NCBI GenBank assembly: GCA_028023455.1
Contig: JAQFVV010007270.1
Location: 50,001 to 114,000, forward strand
Direction: 5' to 3'
DNA: 64,000 bases
From: Epiperipatus broadwayi
Lineage: Eukaryota; Onychophora; Udeonychophora; Euonychophora; Peripatidae
Positions 13,120 through 23,816 of the stretch are shown here, in pieces. Position 1 is the stretch's first letter. Each line of letters starts with the position of its first letter. Below the pieces are notes generated by a model that saw only the letters and a program-made list of their open reading frames with translations, was not told the origin of the DNA and made no database searches. The position numbers and the translations under genes are program-made.

Positions 13120-14035
13120 TATTCTTTGTAGTGACTTCCAATGAGTCAAATTTATCCTGTTTAATGTCTATACTTTTGCTACTACCATTTCCGTATTTCT
13201 TTGGAACAATCTCTTTCTTGAGGTGTATAATTATTTGATGATGATGATTCTATTGAGGTTATTGGCTTTAGTGGACAATTGGAAATCATTATATCAACTT
13301 TTCTTCTCTTTCTGTCAAGCATGATTGTTTTAGTGGATGAAGTACAGCAGTTGTTTTCACATTTATAATTTTTCTTGGGTTTAAACTCAGTTACTGGAAC
13401 AATTAATTGGACTTGATGATTTAATATTTATCAGTAGATACTCTTTTTCATGATTACCTTCAAATGCAGGTGAATGTTTTCTTTTTATTTAAAAACATCT
13501 TATTTCTCTCGGTCAGTTGAAAGGTGTAGAATATTATTTTTCAGACAAGACATCTTTCTTTTCCTATATGATGTGCTAGTTGATGATGACTCAAGGAATT
13601 TTCCCAGATGAAATATAACTTTATTTTAACCTGCCATGCTGTTTTTCATCTTCACAAATAAACTTTATATTAAAAATGATTTTTAGAATTGATATCTGCT
13701 GAATTAAAAATGCTTGCCTCTTACTTTCAATAATTTTAGAATTCTCTATACTATCAACTGATTTTCCAGACTGCTTTTATATCTGATTTTTTTCTATTTT
13801 TGACCACCTCTTTTAATTAGATTTATAACTTATTTTCAACCAAATTGTTTTTTAGCTGGATAGTATGAAAAATCTCACTATCCTGATTTTTAGACAAACT
13901 TTTGTTTTGAAGAAAAAAATAGTCTTAATCCTTTTTTACATCTATGTAACATCTCAAATTTGAGCTTCTTTCTCTTGATCTTAGGATGAGACACTTTTAA
14001 AATTAGACTTCTCACATCGTCTCTAAGTTTTAAAC
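13120..14035 (-). pseudogene. decayed protein-coding stretch, unidentified
   Basis: Read on the minus strand, this region gives several adjoining short frames of ordinary-looking, Lys/Ser/Asp-rich protein separated by frameshifts or stops. One is near 14035-13900 (containing RDDVRSLILKV), one near 13760-13690 (SIENSKIIESKRQ), and one near 13400-13135 (KRRKVDIMI and, after a one-base shift, KQDKFDSLEVTTKNRTG). The last ends at a donor-like G|GTAAAA near 13125. Composition differs from the surrounding DNA. I do not recognise the protein. It could be a decayed pseudogene, an old transposon frame, or a real exon with assembly indels. Confidence 0.25.
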
Positions 14036-14721
14036 CCTTATAATACAAAATTATTGAGTAAAAAAACATAATTTAACAGATTTTCTTCTTCTTCTTTCAA
14101 TATTTAATAAATAAAAATGTAGTTTATGTATGCAATGTAGTTTATGTATGCAATGTACACACACACACTCATTCAAATTATTTATAAAACAGGTCTATAA
14201 AACAATCTAAATGCTTTTTAGAAATTATGATTTTAATATCCAAATTTAAATTTTTAACCTTCAAACCCCAAACTATAACTCTTAAACCCCAAATTATAAT
14301 CATAGATAAACAGAATAGAAACATATAATAATAAAATAGAATAAAATATTAGAATTTAGTAAATGTAGGTTAGCTTTGAAGAGAGTTTAATATTTGAAAT
14401 ATAAAACAATCAAATGGCTTACACATACACTGCCTATATATGTGTAACAAGTTATAACTTTACTTTTTAACAAAAAAAATTAATTATTAAATGTGTGTAC
14501 TAATATTTTTGAGTTTTTATCAACACCCAAACAACTAAAGAATATAATGGTTGTCCCACTCTCTTTCTGTCTCAAGCTTTTAAAACATGATCTTGTAGGG
14601 TTTAAACTTGGATGCCCTACAGCTTTATTTACTATATAAAAATGTGATGATGATTTTTGTTCCACATTTTCTTTCATGCACATTACTACAAATTTAACTA
14701 ATGACTAATTTGTAATGGCAC
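14036..14721. other. AT-rich stretch with a small tandem duplication
   Basis: An 18-bp unit (GTAGTTTATGTATGCAAT) is repeated twice near 14118-14153, then a short CA run follows. I see no gene. A short minus-strand frame at 14480-14683 has no recognisable motif. Confidence 0.5.
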
Positions 14722-14722
14722 A

Positions 14723-14757
<35 letters not shown>

Positions 14758-14776
14758 CGTGTGTGTGTGTGTGTGT
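14722..14776. repeat. (AT)n(GT)n compound microsatellite
   Basis: A short AT tract followed by about 19 GT units with one GC interruption. It is not associated with a recognisable element end. Confidence 0.95.
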
Positions 14777-15011
14777 TGGTGTGTTGAATAAAATATATCA
14801 ATGAGGTGGTATTATAATAGAAAATAAAAATAAGGAGATGATAAGCATGTAAACAGGGATAACATTATTACTTTTTGATGTTGCCACAAAGTTATTAATT
14901 ATTACTAATTGACAATCCTTGAGACTAAATAATTTTCTCATTAACTTATCATACCCATTTTGTTGGTGTTTTCTCTTGAAATAAAAGGGTTTCTCTTTTA
15001 CTTCAAATCCA

Positions 15012-15232
15012 AAATTAACAAAGCATATGACACACTTGAATGTGAAGCTATCAAGATACACAGAAATTATTACATGCTAAGCGCTTTCAAGGCCTTTTGC
15101 CTCATATTCATAGTGGTACTGTGAGCTGCAGAATGAAGAAATAGGGCAAGGCCTCGAAAGCACTTAGCGTGTAATAATTTCTGTGTATCTTGATAGCTTC
15201 ACATTCAAGTGTGTCATACGCTTTGTTAATTT
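15012..15232. repeat. foldback (hairpin) repeat, arms about 88 bp
   Basis: The left arm (15012-15101) and right arm (15145-15232) are reverse complements with only a few mismatches, around a loop of about 43 bp. The arms contain the word ATTATTACAYGCTAAGYGCTTTC and are less AT-rich than the neighbourhood. A non-coding MITE-like hairpin is the most likely identity. Confidence 0.85.
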
Positions 15233-16829
15233 CGTATATTAAATTATCGAATGAGAAGTTTTAAAATCTTTAATATTTTTCAAATCCAAGTTTTTATATG
15301 GATTTAAATTCAGAAAGTTATTTTTATAAGTGTGAGAATGTAAAAAATAACATCTCTCTTGACATTCTCAAATAATATTTTAAACTTCTTCAGAGACTTG
15401 TAGATGTTGAATTAAAGATTTCCAAGAATTTTTATTATAATAAAAATTAAAAATAAGATTTTATCCATGTAAACAGAGATAACATTGTAGTCTTCATATT
15501 ACTAGACAATCCTTGAGATTAAGCAAGTTGCCTCATTAACCAATAATATCACTTTAGTTGGAATTTTTTGTTAAAGTAAAAGTTCTTTTTTACTTCAAAC
15601 TCAATTCATGTGAAAGTTAAATTGATAACTGGTTGGTCTCCTTTTGAGAAATACTACATTTCCTATTGTTTTGCATTTTATAACTTTAATACTGGTTTCA
15701 TTTTTGATATTTTATGCCTTACAATGGTTCTGTGATTACTATTTCTCTACACTGATTTAAACCTACTTATGACCTTATTTTATGTTGTGAGATGACTTCT
15801 GGTTTCCTTTTCCCTGCAGCTGCAATTTTTTTAAATAAATATAGACGCCCTCATTATATGGGTTTTTTGTTTGGTTGACAGTATTTTCTATTATGGTAAT
15901 AAAGCTATAGGGAGGTATCTACTAGAGACTGAGTGTTTCACAGTTTTAGCCAGAGGCAAAAATGATGATTTATAAAAAAGATATATAATTTGTTTGCAAA
16001 TTAATGATTATGGTTGTAAAAGATGTATTTTTAAACAAACAAATATGGCACTAATAGAAGATTGTTTTTAAAAACATTTCATTTTTAAAAAGAAAACTCA
16101 AAAAGTTTGGTATAGCAATTGAAAGCAGTCACAAAGTGATTACCATTCACTGAAAAGGAAAAGCCTTTGTCAAAAGTGTAAATAGCATACCCTTTAAAAT
16201 CTTAATAACAATAATTACAACTAATATTTCATTGTTCTATCTTTAGAATAGATGAATTACAATGCTTATCATTATCATAAGAATATTTATTTTCAAATAT
16301 TTAACATATCATATATTATGTTTTAAAATTCAAATCATTAGATACCCTAAGTATGTATGTTTTAAAATAGAATTTAATTATATAATACATAAAAAATGGT
16401 TTACATTGCAAAAAAATATTTTCATGGAGGAATATTTAACATATATGTATTTCTAGTTGCCATTCAAAAATTTGACAGGCATATCAGTAGGAAATAGTTA
16501 GTCTGGTTGGCAACATCAGATTTAAGATTTTTAATATTTGATATTTCTTAGATGTGGACTGCTACTATGTACTTATATTTTAAACCATCCTATGCTTGAG
16601 GATTATTACTTTATTATCTAAGGAATACAATGCAGTTTCAACTTTAAAATTGATTATTTATTAGTCTGCTTCCAAACAAGATTTTTTTTTCCTTTCTATA
16701 TTAAAAATTAACAAGATTTTATATATATATATTTTAATGAGGTTTATTTAAACAGCTTTGTATTTAAAATTTCAATCTATTTCAGTAAAGTGTCAATACT
16801 TACTGTCTATACAACCATCTTAAACTATA
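15233..16829. other. AT-rich stretch without recognisable features
   Basis: I see no coding motif, RNA gene or repeat. Part of 15420-15600 loosely echoes 14820-15000 (ACAGRGATAACATT, CAATCCTTGAGA and TTACTTCAAA in the same order), suggesting an old direct duplication of about 180 bp flanking the hairpin at 15012-15232. Confidence 0.4.
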
Positions 16830-17160
16830 GCATATATGAGCACAGACTTTCACACGACCTACCACTCTCCACATTATCTCATAACACTGATACACTTGAA
16901 CACATATATGTTGCACAGAATAATAATCACCAATATACATATTTCATGCTAAATCTGCAATCATCTGTTGGTCCACATTATCATCTCTTCACATATATGC
17001 TATAAGTGCTCAGATATATATTAATATAGCCAATCCTCACACTTTAATGGATAGGCTTCAATCTACTCCACACTTCAACTCTTCAACTGTCCATCCAGTT
17101 GAAAATCTGATGATGGAAGGCTCAAAGGCCACCCTGAGACTGAGATTCTGGATGGCTGAA
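16830..17160 (+). repeat. 0.5-kb interspersed repeat, inverted copy
   Basis: Reverse-complement copy of the unit that follows on the other strand at 17161-18734. It shares GAGCACAGACTTTCACA, CACATATATG, the sequence over the Phe-Met-Leu-Asn codons and the block around AATCCTCACACTTTAATGG. With the next unit it forms a head-to-head inverted pair whose centre is near 17110-17160. A plus-strand frame (16790-17005) runs through it; see the array entry. Confidence 0.8.
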
Positions 17161-17685
17161 GAGTTGGAGGGTGGAGTATATTAAAGCCTGTCCATTAAAG
17201 TGTGAGGATTGACTATCTTAATATATATCTGATCACTTATAGCATATATGTGTAGAGATGGTAATCTGGACCAACTGATGATTGCTGATTTAGCATGAAA
17301 TATATATATTGGTGATTATTTATCATTTCAACATATATGTGTTCAAGGGTATCATTGTTATGAGATAGTGTGGAGAGTGGTAGGTCATGTGAAAGTCTGT
17401 GCTCATATACCCTACATATTACATATATAAACACAGGTATATAATAAGCCTGCATGTTTCAGATATTATATAGTAGAGATGTCTGCCCATCCCTTGTATT
17501 AAATGGATTATGTCCTGCATATGTGGGGTCAGATTGACCTTAGGGTAACATGGGTGTGACAAGAATCTCAACCTCAGCGTGGCCTTTGAGCATTCGATTA
17601 TCAGATTTTCAACTGGAGGGATGGCTGAAGAGTTGGAGTATGAGTAGATTGACGCCTGTCCATTAAAGTGTGAGGATTGGCTATC

Positions 17686-17762
<77 letters not shown>

Positions 17763-18734
17763 CCACTTATAACATATATGTGTAGAGATGCAAATCAGGA
17801 ACAACTGATGTTTGCTGGTTTAGAATGAAATACGTATATTGGTGATTATTTATCTTTTCAATATATATGTGTTCAAGTGTATCAGTGTTATGAAATAGTG
17901 TGAAGAGTGGTACATCAAGTGAAAGTCTGTGCTCATATACCCTATATATTACATATATAAGCACTCATATATAATAAGCCTGCATGTTTCAGTTATTATA
18001 TAGTAGAGATGTCTGTCCATCACTTGTATTAAATGGATTAGGTCCTGTATATGAGGGGTCAGATTGACTTTAGGTCAACATGGGTGTGACAAAAATCTCA
18101 GCCTCAGCATGGCCTTTAAGCATTCCATCATCAGATTTTCAACTGGATGGACGGCTGAAGAGTTGGAGTTTGGAGTAGAAGTGTGAAGATTGGGTATCTC
18201 AATATATTTCTGAGCACTTATAGCATATATGTGTAGAGAAGATAATCAGGACTAAAGGATTATTGCTGGTTTAGCAAGAAATACATATATTGGTGATTAT
18301 TTATCATTTCAACATATGTGTTCAAGTGTAACAGTGTTATGAGATAGTGTGGAGAGTGGTAGGTCATGTGAAAGTCTGTGCTCATATACCCTATATATTA
18401 CACACATAAACACAGGTATATAATAGCCTGCATGTTTCAGTTATTGTAGTAGAGATGTCTGCTCATCCCTTGTATTAAATGGATTATGTCCTGTATATGA
18501 GGGGTCATATTGACATTAGGTCAACATGGATGTGACAAGAATCTCAGCCTCAGAGTGGCCTTTGAGTATTCCATCATCAGATTTTCGACTGGATGGTTGG
18601 CTGAAGAGTTGGAGTGTGGAATAGATTGAAGCCTGTCCATTAAAGTGTGAGGATTGGCTATCTTAATATATATATATATATATATATATTAATATATTTA
18701 TATATATAGGTTATATATATATATATATATATAT
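17161..18734 (-). repeat. tandem array of the 0.5-kb repeat (three full units plus part)
   Basis: Units start at about 17164, 17626, 18160 and 18608, each marked by a GAGTTGGAG word and a GTGTGAGGATTGGCTATC block. They then have an AT run of variable length and the block ACTTATARCATATATGTGTAGAG (17233, 17760, 18213). The fourth unit is cut by the LTR retrotransposon at 18735 and resumes at 33957. Unit length varies from about 450 to 530 bp, mainly from AT expansion. Two units keep a minus-strand frame of about 55 codons (17237-17455 and 17767-17964; for example NNHQY, FMLNQQSSV) also seen at 16790-17005 and 44456-44677. The unit at 18195-18440 and the 34-kb copy break it, so function is doubtful. 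Confidence 0.85.
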
Positions 18735-21700
18735 TGTAACCTAGTGTTATTGACACTTGGTTTATTTAGCATTATTTCCACAGGAAAACAATGCTATCCT
18801 TTTCTAGGAAATAAAAAAGTAAAATAATAATAATATTAAGTGATTAATAAAGTATGCTATTTACTCACTGTAACGTGTTTTAAGCAAATAACTAATAAAT
18901 TTAGTAATTTGATGTCATTTTGAAGAAGAGCATGAATAATTTAATTAAAATTTTAACAATAAGAGCAATTTAATATAGTATAAAAGCACATATTATAAAC
19001 AGTAATTGATTTTGGATGGGTAGAGGGAGAGTAGATGAATATCTTATCATAAAGCACAATAACTTCTGGTAGTTTTGAAATTATTTTAGATAATAATGTA
19101 GACAGAATTATACATCACTAATAAACATTGTTAATTAAGTATATTTATTATTTTTCATTATTTGTTAAATTACTCTGTAATCCATTTAAATCATATGGAA
19201 AACTATATGACTGTAATAAGTTTTTTTTTCCCTTTTCTTTTGTTTATGTTATAATTAAATGATTATTTTTCTGTAAGAGGTCGCTAAAAGAAGACCGCCA
19301 AATTTTGAAGAAAGTTTAGTCTGACATTAGTTTTACAAGGAGGAAGCAGTACTGAAATTCGGTAACAAATTTTTTTATTATTTTTTATTGCAGAAATAAA
19401 TATAAGTCAAGTAAATTTTTAATAATATCATGCTTGGCTAATCCTATTTGATAAGATATTCTGTTTTCTGGTGCCATCTACCTATTTAAAGCTTTTTATA
19501 CGCAAAAATGTACTATCTTATGCTAAAGTTCAAAATGACCGTATTAACTACAGCAATCACTGAAAATGTCATTATATTTAAAATAAGTAGTATAAATATT
19601 TTCCAGGAAATAATCAATGATTTGTCAACTTTACCTTATTTAATTATCTTTTCGTGGTATAAAAGAAAAATTATATTTAAAAGACATATTATAAAAGCCA
19701 AGGAAAGTTAACTAGAAAATTTCGCGCTCTTTCTAAAGGACATTGTCTGCTTTGAAAATAATGTAAGTTCCCCACGTTAAAATATGTTTTATTCACTGAA
19801 AATTATCTAAAAATAATATTAATGATCAAGGATATTTACTTATGCACCTGTATATTTTTTAAAAAGAAAATATAAATTTTCTCAAGGCAAATATAAGAAA
19901 TTTTGTATGTGTGCATTTTACGGAGAATTCCTTATTAAAGACAAATTACAATTCCTAGAGTAGGAATAAAAACTACAAACATTAGTGACGTAATTATAAC
20001 CATAATATACTATGTTATATTATACATCAATTTGAGTCGTTAAAACTTTATATCCACGTAAGTCAGCTGCAGTCCTTATAATAATAGTATTTTGGAAAAT
20101 TCGCGCATTAGTTTTATTCCTAAGCCAGCTAGCTAAAAATGATACTTATCGCCAATAGTAAAGAGAAAAGAATTGTATATGTGATCGTTTATTATCCAAT
20201 ATTCGTCATGTTAAAATATGTATTGTTTTCTTGGATCCCAAAATTATATCAGTTAATTCAAGGAAGAGTTAACATCCAACGCTGCTATGTTTTCTTTGCC
20301 TAATTTATTAATTGCACCAGAATGGAGGCAACTTTTATAGAAATGAAATAATAAAATGTGTTTCTTATTTTAAAATTGCTTCGTGAACTATAAATGGATC
20401 AAGTTCTTCATCTAGATAAATTGCCCAACGGAAAAACATTTTTCTAGTGAGATAATAAGCACTTGTTAAGTAATGATTTTTTTTTATTTGTAAAATTATG
20501 TGTATTTTTTTTATATTGACAGGTGAAAGGCTGTATAGTCAAGTAATATTTAAATGACCTTGTAATCATAAAGGTATGTTTTCATGTAATTATTCTAGGT
20601 TAAATTTATATTTGACATGAGAAAAAAAAATTTTTTTTATAAAATGTGTTTACTTATGATATGCAATTATGGGTATAAATTTATATGTTAGATGTGTAAA
20701 AGTAGAAAAATTTAGATACTTAATAGGTAAAATATCTAGTTAAAATTATCAGAGGTAATTAAAGAGAAGTGATATATAGGATATTACTTATTTAAAGTTT
20801 GAAACAAATTTATACTATGTTAATTGCGGAACTTATTCCCAATTATTCTTTATTAACGCATTCACTTAATTTAGTTCAAGATACTAGACTACCAATTACT
20901 TGTTGAATGTTTCCTTGGCAAAGGTGAAAATTATTATGTTTTATTCTGTGTTATCCATTGATTTCAGACGTTGATCTAAGTATACCCCGGAACATAAATT
21001 TAGTGTAATTAGTGTATTTGCTTGTCTTGCTCCGATATAGTATCAGTATATGATTAATATTCGCATAAGTGATAATTGTAATGTATCTATTTTGTGGGAT
21101 GGAAAATGATCTCCCCAAAAGCTTTATTTTCCATGAGGGGAATAGATAAATCTAATATTCGGGTATATTTATAACTGAAGTGATCTCTTCTCAGAGTTAG
21201 GACGATCAGTAATTTATATCGTATTTAGTGTATTTCATTCGTTAAAAATCCCAGGAGAGGATTATATGTGGTGTGTGTTCCTATTATGCCCAAGTAAGAG
21301 GCAAGGACCTACCAAACTATTTTAATATAGTAGTTAACTCTACAGACCTTCAGAGTGATTCCATATTCCTCATGAGAAAATAGAGATAATTCCACCATGG
21401 AAGGTGTTGATTATTGTGTTTTGTTTAGAAAGTTATGGCAAAATAACGGGTATATCGGAGGTTAATTCCTCAAGATCCATTTAGTAAAAATTAGCATGCT
21501 AGTATATAGGATCAATGTCTGGATTGTACAGCGGAATAGTGCTGGTTATCCACACGTAAGTCAATGGAGAGAGTATGTTTAAAATTGCGTGATTTAGAAA
21601 TTTTTATTTCCCAATGGAGGGTTCAAATAGTAGGTTTAATTCGGGTTAATGATTAAGTAGCACTCACAATATAACTTACACGGAGGGATACAGTGTGTAT

Positions 21701-23254
21701 AACAACTTCAGTTGTTATTAAGGTAAAAATAATAATAATAAGTGTAACTTCTGATAAATAACCCATAAATTATAATAAGTTATCTAAATAAAAACTATCA
21801 TTTAATTAAAGATATGATAATACAAATCATTTGTACACATTGCCTAGAATCAGATTAGTTTTATTTTAAAACAAATAGTTAGTTAATAAAGTTAAGCAGC
21901 CGTTCATATAAGATACACTAAACGGATGAGTTGATGTATCGATAATAATATTTATTTTGTCATATTCAATTTGCATAAACGTAAAAAGAAGATGAAGAAG
22001 TAGTTCGAATCCAGGTCTAAAAGTATAGATGAATTAATGTTAGTTATATTTTGTTTTATCCATATGGGATCGAATAAATTGTATATGTTTGTTTATTATG
22101 TTAATCATAAAGGATAGTTTTGTTAAACTGTAATAATAAATTATAATCTTGTTAAAATTTAATAATAAATTATAGTCTTGTTACAAGTTGTTTTGAGTCA
22201 TTTTTCTTGTGTGCTAAATAAAAGTGTATTGGCATAATACTTGCAATACTTTCTTGAGTCCAAAACCATTTATGAAATCTTAAATTCAATACACCAGATA
22301 GACAATTGTAAGCAGATCAGAATATTTCAGTATATTTTAATTTAATAAGAATTAGTTATGGAAGTGAAAACTTCAGACCAAGACATTTTATTTTATGTGT
22401 GTGTAAAATCACTTATTTCCAAATTACCAGTTTTGGTTGCACATCGTTTTGTACACAGTTAAGTGAAGTGTCTAAGTAAGAAATCTTAGTTAAATTATTG
22501 TGTTGTCATGGATGATGGAAGGACACAAAAGCACCCTTGTCTTTTCATCATTCTGACTGAGATTCTGGATTAAAAGGGCTGTATTATTCAAAATTATGCG
22601 TTGTTATTGAATATGGTTATCATCTCATTAAATATTATAATAGTTGATGTGTGGATGAAGACACCTGGAATTTAATAAGGTAAATGTTTCCTATAGCCGA
22701 CCAGAATGTCAGTCATATGCGACAACACAATACTGCTGAGCAATTTATTAAATATAACAGAGAACCCTGAGATTAGTGTCATTATTATAAGTGCTCTTAA
22801 ATTAAGAATTGATCAATTATGATCAACATTACAAGCGTGGCATGGCTTAAGAGATTGAAACTTCTAATTGTATAATAATAAAATATTGAGAGCATATTGG
22901 CAAATTAATGAATGTTTTGTTTTAGTCAGTAATATTAACAATGACATGAAATCATCATCGTCATTGTCGAACAGTGCAAGTACTTACAGCTCAGAGAATG
23001 TATTTTGGATAGAGAAAGAATGATAGTTATTCTAAAATTTCTTTTTAAATTTATTTTATTAATGATAATTTTTTTTTTGTAATTCTATCTCTGTCTGAAC
23101 TGCATATCGCTGAAGCTGAATTATTATTATAACTAACCAAACGTCGAGGAGCTATATTAGGTAATATAGGGTTTGCTACCCGAATCATAGACGGAAGCAA
23201 ATAGGCTTTCCGAATTCTCTTTCATAATAATAGAATATGTTTATTAGGTTAAAA
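18735..23254 (+). repeat. 5' LTR of the gypsy element (about 4.5 kb)
   Basis: Starts TGTAACCTAG and ends near TTAGGTTAAA, giving an imperfect terminal inverted repeat (TGTAACCTA against TAGGTTA). It is repeated at 29265-33956 with roughly 1-3% mismatch by eye, many of them CG versus TG or CA. An LTR this long is about ten times the usual gypsy size. It has only one copy of the terminal block that is repeated in the 3' LTR. The short frame at 19508-19711 recurs in the 3' LTR only because the LTRs are copies. Confidence 0.95.
19690..19697 (+). promoter_or_regulatory. candidate TATA box of the 5' LTR
   Basis: TATAAAAG, followed by GCC, lies 955 bp inside the LTR. The equivalent box in the gag-only element lies about 910-920 bp inside its LTR, and that of the third LTR about 980 bp inside. 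A strong donor-like GTAAGT follows at 19763. If correct, U3 is about 0.98 kb and R-U5 about 3.5 kb. The 3' LTR keeps it at 30218-30225. Confidence 0.45.
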
Positions 23255-23255
23255 A

Positions 23256-23281
23256 TGGCCACCCAACTACAGGGGACTTCG
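23256..23281 (+). other. primer-binding site and start of the leader
   Basis: TGGCCACCCAAC begins two bases after the apparent LTR end, the expected place for a tRNA 3'-CCA complement. It resembles the tRNA-Lys(CUU)-type site (TGGCGCCCAACGTGGGG) with changes in positions 5-6 and an inserted stretch before GGGG, so tRNA-Lys is a tentative primer. The non-coding leader continues to 23816. A pyrimidine-rich run ending TTGATAG near 23710 could be a splice acceptor just upstream of gag. Confidence 0.55.
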
Positions 23282-23816
23282 ATGGCTATAGCTGGCCACG
23301 AAGAATTTGGTAAAATTTTCTTGAAATAAATATAAATAGTATTTGCATGTGAATGAATTAATTGTTCATTGATTGAAAATGTTTGCCAATGATAAATTGT
23401 TTCTTTAGCCATAAAATATTATATGAATGTCTATTTTATGACATAATCTTTTGCCAGTGAATAAATCAATTTGTTAGTTTATAATGTTATGGTCTGTAAG
23501 TAATTCCATAAAATATTGTAATGATTTTATCATTTATGATGATCTGCTTGGCTGGTGGTGTGATTAGCACTTATACCATATTACGTAATGGTTTGGTGAG
23601 ATTTCTATGGACCAAGTAGCATATGAGAAAAGAATATTCAGTAGTTAATGTTGGGACTCTAGAGATATCAAATATCAGAACATAGTTTTTGGTAGATTTT
23701 TTTGATAGGAGAGGCATAGAGGCAGGGTGTCTTGTCAATAATTGCTTATCAATATTATTAACAGTTCATCACTAATTTCAGTACTGTCAAATAACAGAAA
23801 GAGTGAAATTTTAAAT

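Noticed and set aside
17161-18734. A CRISPR-like array
   Set aside because: Units are about 0.5 kb, vary in length through AT expansion, and are dispersed in inverted form elsewhere; this is eukaryotic tandem-repeat DNA.
19508-19711. 67-codon frame in both LTRs of the 18.7-kb element (also 30036-30239)
   Set aside because: It begins upstream of the candidate TATA box and runs across it, so it would not lie on the main transcript; its recurrence is due to LTR duplication.
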